Notes under the pieces: model-generated
The model's input: the letters and a program-made list of their open reading frames with translations, nothing else
Told to the model about the DNA's origin: nothing
The model's database searches: none
Program-made: the position numbers and the translations under genes
Assembly: GCA_027886175.1 (NCBI GenBank)
Contig: JAJNNQ010000008.1
Span: 3,317,501 to 3,381,500 of the forward strand
From: Phylloscopus collybita
Taxonomy: Eukaryota > Chordata > Aves > Passeriformes > Phylloscopidae
Length of the DNA: 64,000 nucleotides
Direction: 5' to 3'
Part shown: piece after piece, positions 57,603-64,000 of the stretch
How the letters are laid out: the number at the start of each line of letters is the position of its first letter
Numbering within the stretch: position 1 is the stretch's first letter

Positions 57603-59004
57603 ATTTTTACGCAGGTCCAGCCAAGAGGCACCCGGGCTGCAGGGGAGGGGAGAGCTGCAAGGGGCTGGCCATGAGGAGGAGGAGGGACAGGGAGGGACGA
57701 AGGACTGGCCTTATAGACAAGCCATGGCCTGTCAAAAGCAGCCCAGCGGTGCCGTGGGGTTTTTAGTGTCCCGAGAGCCCTGCTCAGGGGTGCTGCAGGT
57801 TGAGCAGCCTTGCTGGTGCCTCGGTGTCCCTTTGCCATGTTCTGGTGAGGTGGCTGCCGTGTTCTTGCCCCTGCATGGTTCTCTAGGGGTAATACCCCAG
57901 GGCTGCCCAGGGCTGCTCACTCCCTGCCTCAGTGAATACAGCCCCTCTGCACTCCTCCTGCCCCTGGCAAGGGATGCTGGTGCTGCCAGAGTGGCCAGGT
58001 GGACCCCAGCTAGCTGGGAGAAGATGGAGGGGTTGGGATAGGAAAAGACACCTCTGGGCAGCTCCTTGTGCCATATGGCAGTGTCACATTCCCCAGTGCC
58101 ATTCTGGGCACTGCCCCTGCCCCATGCAGCATCCTCCCAGTATCCACTGGAAGCCCCTCTCTGTGACCGTCCCAGCTGGGGGAAGCCCCTGCAGCTTCAG
58201 CCTGCACTGGGTACTGGGGACCCTCAGGGACAAGGGATGCTCAGGCTGGAAGGGACCTTAAAGTTCATCTCATTTCAAACCCCTGCCAGGGGCAGGGACA
58301 CCTCCCATTAGACCAGAATGCTCCAAGCCCCCTCCAACGTGGCCTTGAACATTTCAAGGGATGGGGAAAAATCATATTCTCCTGCTGAAGGGAAGATGTC
58401 TTCTTCCTCCTAAGGAAGTGTGAGGTGGGACAGGGATGCTGTAGGCGCTGATGGGTGGGCTGGCGGTAAGGGTGGGCTCCCTGTGGGGCAAAGGGGCCCT
58501 TTCCTGAAGAATGGGGAGGAAGAGCAATAGAATATATGCTCTGGCACCTGTAGATTCCCATCCAAGCTCGGTGTATGCAACTCAACTCCCTGCAGCCGCC
58601 TCCCTCCTGCACAAAGCCGCTGGGACTCGGATTCGAGCCACAGAGCAGAGCTCGGACCCCTGTGCGGCCACAGCCACCGCTGCTGCTCCTGTCCCCGGCG
58701 GGACCCTCCTGCCTCCCTCTGGCAGCGGCGGAGGTTTTCCAGCCGCTCCCGCAGCATCCTGCTCCCCTCCCCGCCTGCGCATCCCTGCGGCACCGGCACC
58801 TTCCCAGGGCGCATCCCTGTGCCTGAGCAGTGCCCACTGAGGTTCCCAGAAGTCGGGTGTTCAGCCTGGCCTGCGCTGGCAGCCTCCTTGGGGTGGCGTG
58901 GGAGTGGGAAATATCGAAGAGGGTCCCCACATTGTCCCTGCAGTGCTGCAGGAAAGCGGGGTCCCCCCGCGTGTCACAGACATGCCCCCCAAGCCCAAAT
59001 GTGA
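57603..59004. other. Intergenic stretch upstream of LCAT
   Basis: Apart from LCAT promoter-proximal sequence and one CR1 fragment, this is unique and GC-rich around 58600-58830. No gene recognised. Confidence 0.55.
58232..58372 (-). mobile_element. CR1 LINE 3' fragment
   Basis: Reverse-oriented tail: GGCTGGAAGGGACCTTAAAG, CCAGGGGCAGGGACACCTCC, TTAGACCAGAATGCTCCAAG and GGCCTTGAACATTTCAAGGG. Confidence 0.85.
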
Positions 59005-59077
59005 GCCTGGATAGCTCAGTTGGGAGAGCATCAGACTTTTAATCTGAGGGTCCAGGGTTCAAGCCCCTGTTCAGGCG
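59005..59077 (+). tRNA. tRNA-Lys (anticodon TTT)
   Basis: Seventy-three bases fold as a complete cloverleaf: acceptor GCCTGGA/TTCAGGC, D arm GCTCAGTTGGGAGAGC, anticodon arm CAGACTTTTAATCTG and T arm CAGGGTTCAAGCCCCTG. Internal A and B boxes are intact. Compared with the usual vertebrate gene it has T-to-G in the D loop and T-to-C at the end of the T loop, both tolerated. No run of four Ts follows directly; only TTT runs are seen within 25 bases. Confidence 0.95.
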
Positions 59078-60992
59078 GTGGCTTTATCCTTTAGGAGCCC
59101 ACGGGCAGGAGCGGCACCTCCTCCTCCTACTGCCAGTCCCCCTGGGCAAGGGATGCAGGGAGGAAATTGTGGGACTGTGATCAGGCGATTGGGGTGGGGT
59201 CTCTAATGCTTCCCTCTCTCAGTGAAGGGTGCTCGGGTGCCCCAACTGACTTCAGGCAGTGTTCTCAAAACTTGGTTTCGTGCTGGCAATTTTTTTTTCT
59301 TTTTTCTGCGTGACGACCTCCGTGAAGATACTGAAGGGACTGGAGCCATCTCTGCCGGGAGGGAAGCCAGGCTCTGTTCAGTGCCAGAGGCCATGGGCAC
59401 ACTCTGGAACACGAGAGGCTCCAGCTGAACATCAGGAGAGCCTTTTTCACAGGGAGGGTGAGGAGTGGAAGTCTCCCAGCAGAGCCCTGCATCACTTTAA
59501 GGGAATACAGTTCATGGGAGAGCAGAGGCTGCAGTGACTCCTGGGGCCACCACGCTGCCTCAGTCAAGCCCTGGACTGCCCTGTAGGTGTATAGACACTT
59601 CAGGATATTTTTGCAAAATAGAAACTCCTTTAACAGAAAATCAAGCAATTTTGGATAAAAAATATCCTCTGTCCTATGTAAAAAAAATTTTTATGTTTTT
59701 CAACCTGAACATACATCAGTTGCTCAAGCATAGTAAATTATTTTTCAGGTAAGTTTAATGGCTTTACACATCACACTGACTTTCTGTGGGAAAAAAAAAA
59801 AAAAGTAAAAGAGGAATGAGAAATTATGTATTTCCTTGTGTTTCTGCTGCTCAGCTGGGAAAAAGTGGGGCAGGCACTGCTGCTGCTAATGGGCAACTTC
59901 TCCAGATGTTTGCCTTTCTCTTCATCCTGTATTATCTTTAGAAGGGAAAAAATGCTTTTTGAGCTTTCCCTAAGTAAAGAGATATGTGTTTTCAGTAAAT
60001 GAAATTGGAGGAGTGTGAAGTCCTGCAAGTAAAACTGTAAACCCAAAACTAAATGTGCAATATTTTTTTTTTCCCTTCGTTTCTTGCTCTGGATAAGATA
60101 CAAAAGAAAAGAAATCGATTTTGTGCTAGAAAAAAAAATATCCACCCTCTCCTTTTCCCAAGCACCAGCCCTTCACAAGCCTGAATCCATCTGCCTGAGT
60201 GCTGCAGTCTTCTGCTGCTTTCAGGTGCCCCCACAGTGGTGAGTTGAGACCCAGTGCTTGGGTGGTGCCTTCTCCACCACCAGCCTGTGCCACACCTTAT
60301 GTAACCTCTCTTCTGAAAGCTGCCGACCGGAGTGAGTTCTGCGCAGCTGTCAGGAGAGGGCACCAAGTCCAAGCGAACAGGGTGACTCCATTAAGGCGCC
60401 AGAAGGGTAAAAGTAACGGTTTAAGAGGCTTCTCCATGCTGAAGAATCTCCTGGTGCACCCAGAGATCTCCACCTGCTCCTTGGTGCCTGTGAGACCTCG
60501 AGTTCCCTTACCTACAGTTTGTCAGGGTCATCCCTCAGCTCTGGGTGGGTTTTGTCTCTGCTGTGAAAGCATCCCTGGAAGTCCTGCAACCAAAATCCTG
60601 TTCCCCTGGAGCAGGGAGCGCCAGCAGCAGGATTTTCACCTGGTTATCTTCCTTCTTCTGCCGTGGCAGATCCTTCACGCCCTGGGAGCCAGGAGCTGAG
60701 CAAGCTGCTGCCTCCCACCTCCTCTCACTCTGCAGGGCAGCCACAGCATCTGCTGCTCCTCTCTCTGCAAAACTGTGAGGAAGTGGAACGTGGAAGGCTG
60801 GGGAAATTCCTCTGAATTCTCAAGTTTGCCTGGAAAACGGAGAAGCTGGAGTGCTTTCCCAGAAGTGTCAGTGCAGCCTCACTGGAGTGACCCTGCGCAG
60901 TGACTACAGGTCGGGAAGTCACTGTTGGCAGAGGGGCATCTCCTGGTACCAGCCCCCTCACAGCTGCCTCTCTCCCGGCTCGTGACAAAAGC
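59078..60992. other. Spacer between the two tRNA genes
   Basis: Unique sequence that is AT-rich at 59590-60150, with A and T runs (59283-59306, 59788-59806, 60061-60072). No gene recognised. Confidence 0.55.
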
Positions 60993-61064
60993 TGCTGTGA
61001 CTCGGATTCGAACCGAGGTTGCTGCGGCCACAACGCAGAGTACTGACCACTATACGATCACAGC
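60993..61064 (-). tRNA. tRNA-His (anticodon GTG)
   Basis: On the minus strand, 72 bases form a complete cloverleaf: acceptor GCTGTGA/TCACAGC, anticodon arm CTGCGTTGTGGCCGCAG and T arm CTCGGTTCGAATCCGAG. As usual for histidine tRNA, the extra 5' G is not encoded. A TTTT terminator follows at once (60990-60987). The acceptor differs from the common GCCGTGA/TCACGGC by a compensated base pair. Confidence 0.96.
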
Positions 61065-62683
61065 AGAGCATCCCTGCCACCTGCTGGGTCCTGCCACAGC
61101 CCGGGACCACGGGCAGGAACCTCCCTGCGCTGTCCCCTCCCCTGCCGTGAACACCCAGCACAGCCCGGCCAAAAAAAAAAAAAAATCCTGTTTAATTAAG
61201 GAGGCTACAAATGGATTCGGGTGCTGCTGCTGGGAGCCTTGGCAATCTGGAATGGGGCCCTAAATGGTGCAAAACACTGGCAGTGCTGGGATGGCACCCA
61301 GGAAGTGAAGATTGCTGCCAAGGACAGCGCTGTTGAGGGGCCTTATGCAGTGGGGCCACCATCCTATAGTACAGCAAAGTCAGGGTTGGAGTAATTTCAG
61401 CTAAATCTATGTGATACAAGAGGTGAGGAATTAATTAACTTTTTAGCATCGTGGGCAATTCAACAAATTTGAGGGAATTCAGTTAAAAATACAACAAATG
61501 GCACAATGATCTCCATGGGGAGCTGAGGGGTGCTGAGGGAAGCAGTCAGGGTGGCTGGATAATCCAGAATGTCCCTGGCCCCTGTCATCCATCATCCCCA
61601 GGGTCCCACTGCCACCTCCCTGCCTGATCATGATCCTTCTCCATGTTTCCCCCCCAGTTTCATGCCTTCAGAATTGTACTTTGGTGACTCCAGAGCTGCA
61701 TTTGCTGTCCTGGCCCTGGTGCAGGTTGGGCTCAGTGCTGGTGGTGAAGGAAGGAATCAGTGAGGGTGAGAGCTCCCTTCTCCACATCCAAGGCAGCTCA
61801 CAGCCCCCTGGGTACCATCCCACTGCTGCCTCCTCCCCACCCCTCCATGCAGCACAGGATATACAGTGGGGGATCCCTGGTGTCCCCATGGGCCCCGAGG
61901 CCCCATGTGGTCCCACACCCCACTCCATCAGCTCCATGGTGAGTCCCAGAGGACCTGTGGGCAATCTCTGCTCATCATGGAGCCTCCAGGGCCACATGTG
62001 CCCCATGGAAATGTACACAACACCAAGGACCTCTCCTGCCTCCACACACCAGCTCAGAACAGGGAGCACAGCCACCAAGAAGAGAGGTACAGACAGGATT
62101 GAACAGGAACACAGAATAGGTTCCCATCCCTGAGAGGGCTCAGGACTGCACTTACAGATTTCCCATTTGAGGCCCTGGTCTTCATGAGTGTTTTTAACTA
62201 CCTTGATCTCTGCTGGAAGAACACAGCAGGGCATAAGCAAGCCAGAAAGATCACATCAGGTTTTATCTTCCTGACTTATGTGGTAGGGGAGCTAACGATG
62301 AGCAGTGCTCTGCTTGGACTTTCAACTGATAAACGAAGAAGGACTCACTGGGAGGAGTGCCTGAGTCACTGTAAGGTGGTGCTGCTGTTCTGAGGGAGAG
62401 CTCTTAGACGAGCCCAGGGACAAATTCCTATCAGGATGGTGTCCAGGTCCCCAGTTAGACAAGAACAAATGTTCAGACCAACCTAGCTCAATGATATGCG
62501 GAAATAAGTGAGAAGAGCTCTCAAAGCACCAGTCAGGACTCTCTCAGTATTAGTTAATAGAAGATCAAGGGAAGGAGGCTCACACAATGCTACTTATTGT
62601 TTGTGGACATTCATTTACTAAGGGACAGGCACAACTTGGTGCAGCAGCAAAGGTCTTCACAGTCAGAATCCTGAATCAGCATT
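61065..62683. other. Spacer between tRNA-His and the SDR gene
   Basis: Unique sequence with an A run at 61170-61184. The right part may include the 3' UTR of the dehydrogenase gene; no canonical minus-strand AATAAA was found close to its stop. Confidence 0.5.
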
Positions 62684-64000
62684 TCACCAGGGGACGACCT
62701 TCCCTTCCCAGTCCAGGAAGGCCCCAGTCTCCTTCTCAGAGATGGAGGACAGCACCTTCAGCATCCCTTGCACACTGTCATCCACTGTCAGGGGAGGCTG
62801 TGGGGAAGAGGGAGAAACAGTTCTATGCTCAAAGGTCTGCCCTGAAACAGACCACTGCTCTGGGCAAGAAGCATTCCCATATTCTCATCTCCCTCCCTCC
62901 TGTGTCTCCAGGGTATCTGCCCAGGAGCTCTCACACAGCCCAGCATGAGACCCCAGCAAATTCTGCTCTCCTGAATGATGAGGTTCTCCCAGACCATGGA
63001 CAGGAGATCTCTTACCTTGAGTGATCCTGCACCCCCCATGTCTGTTTGCACCCAGCCGGGGTGGAGAGCGACGCAGAGGATGCCGTGCTCCTTGTACGCC
63101 AGGGACTGGCACTTGCTCAGCATGTTCAGAGCAGCCTGTGGGGAGACAGGGAGAGGATGCAGTGGAAGGGGAAAGGCAGCTGCAGGGAACATGTGCAGAC
63201 CCTACAGCTGGGGCAGGGGTAGGGCAGAGGGGGCCACTTCCTGAGGTACATGATGCTCCCTCACTATCCCTGTGCAGATGCCCACCCTAGCTGAAGCCCC
63301 ATCACATCATGTCCCTCTGAGGCAGGACCCAGGGCCAGGCACGTAACTGTGCTGTGATGGGTACCCAGGGACTGACAGGAGCTCAGTCACAGCATAGAGA
63401 GAGGCACAGACTGAGGGGGAGGTTGGAAGGCAGTGTGATCATTTGGAGGGGAAAATGTCTGGGCTCACCCCTATCAAAGTCTGTCAGTACCTTGCTGCAG
63501 CGGTATGAGACAACGTGTCCGTAATCCCATACATACATATCCTGAATGGAGCCTGCATAGCTGGACATGTTGATGATGGCAGCCTTGCTGCAGCTCAGCC
63601 CTGAGCCTGGGCTCCCCTGGGCAGCCTTCTTCAGCAAGGGCAGGAATGCCTGTGAGGAGACAGAGGGGACAGGAGCACACACAGACATGGCACAGGGCAG
63701 GGGAGAAGCTCCTTCCACAAGGGGGAACATTGACACCAGCACTGGGACATCCTCCTCCTCTTTCCTGCCAGGCTCCAGCTCCTGAACTCCAGCCCATGGC
63801 ACCCTGAGATTCTCATCAACTGAGAGCCCATTGGTAACCAGAGTGGAGGCAGGAGCCCCTCACTGGGGCCCCTCACACTCTCTGTAATGTTCAGCTTGAG
63901 GACATGGGAAGGGATCCTTCTGGAGCTGTGCTGCAGTGCTGGGGACTTACCTGGCCCATCAGCAGGGGTCCAACTGTGTTAGTAGTGTAAACCTGGGTCA
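62684..64000 (-). CDS. C-factor-like short-chain dehydrogenase/reductase (partial, 5' end outside window)
   Basis: Member of the classical SDR family related to sniffer/carbonyl reductase and annotated in birds as C-factor-like. These are NAD(P)-dependent cytosolic enzymes; the substrate is not known to me. Visible exons: 64000-63951 (continues beyond the window), 63649-63491, 63135-63016, 62797-62684, about 147 C-terminal residues. Seen motifs are VYTTNTVGPLLMGQ (the structural Asn of SDRs), INMSSYAGS (catalytic Ser), YRCSK (catalytic Tyr and Lys, the Lys ending an exon), and HPGWVQTDMGGAG (cofactor loop). The C-terminus DWEGKVVPW is typical of the sniffer-like group. The Rossmann GxxxGIG half is missing because it lies right of the window. 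Confidence 0.87.

Noticed and set aside
58605..58680. Possible tRNA relic (reverse B-box-like GGATTCGAGCC)
   Set aside because: The would-be T stem does not pair and no A box or anticodon arm is found; likely chance similarity.
59440..59560. Short CR1-like or retroviral-like wording (AGGAGAGCCTTTTTCACAGG)
   Set aside because: Too short and diverged to assign to a family by eye.

Overview
This is a stretch of vertebrate, almost certainly avian, nuclear DNA. The evidence is intron-split genes with GT-AG junctions, several truncated CR1 LINE tails (the typical bird retroposon), compact introns, GC-rich promoters, and proteins closely matching the vertebrate gene set of human 16q22.1 (chicken chromosome 11 in the bird literature). 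No prokaryotic, viral or plasmid features were seen. The exact species cannot be told from the sequence.

Layout, left to right. Minus strand: chymotrypsin-like protease CTRL (last exon lies left of the window), then EXOC3L1 (13 coding exons, complete). Plus strand: E2F4 (10 coding exons, including one AT-AC minor-spliceosome intron), ELMO3 (20 coding exons) and TMEM208 (6 coding exons), each complete. Minus strand: MATCAP1/KIAA0895L (6 coding exons) and LCAT (6 coding exons), each complete. Then a 5 kb spacer with two tRNA genes (Lys-TTT on plus, His-GTG on minus), and at the right edge the 3' half of a C-factor-like short-chain dehydrogenase on the minus strand. Exon joins were worked out by hand from splice sites and reading phase. 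Joined coding lengths (stop included) are multiples of three: EXOC3L1 2187, E2F4 1185, ELMO3 2160, TMEM208 522, MATCAP1 1299, LCAT 1365 nt.

These are unrelated housekeeping and tissue-specific genes, not a pathway cluster: exocrine protease, exocyst-like protein, cell-cycle transcription factor, Rac-GEF adaptor, ER membrane protein, tubulin carboxypeptidase, plasma cholesterol acyltransferase. EXOC3L1 and E2F4 are head to head about 1.1 kb apart. E2F4 and ELMO3 are tandem, with about 0.3 kb between poly(A) signal and next start codon. TMEM208 and MATCAP1 converge.

The least ordinary parts are the E2F4 AT-AC intron, a 27-copy GC-rich minisatellite ending about 50 bp before the TMEM208 start codon, a degenerate roughly 18-bp repeat and a Met-rich coding repeat at the MATCAP1 5' end, a perfect hairpin over an ELMO3 poly(A) signal, an altered nucleophile elbow in LCAT, and a gene order different from human. 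I found no convincing undescribed biological system.
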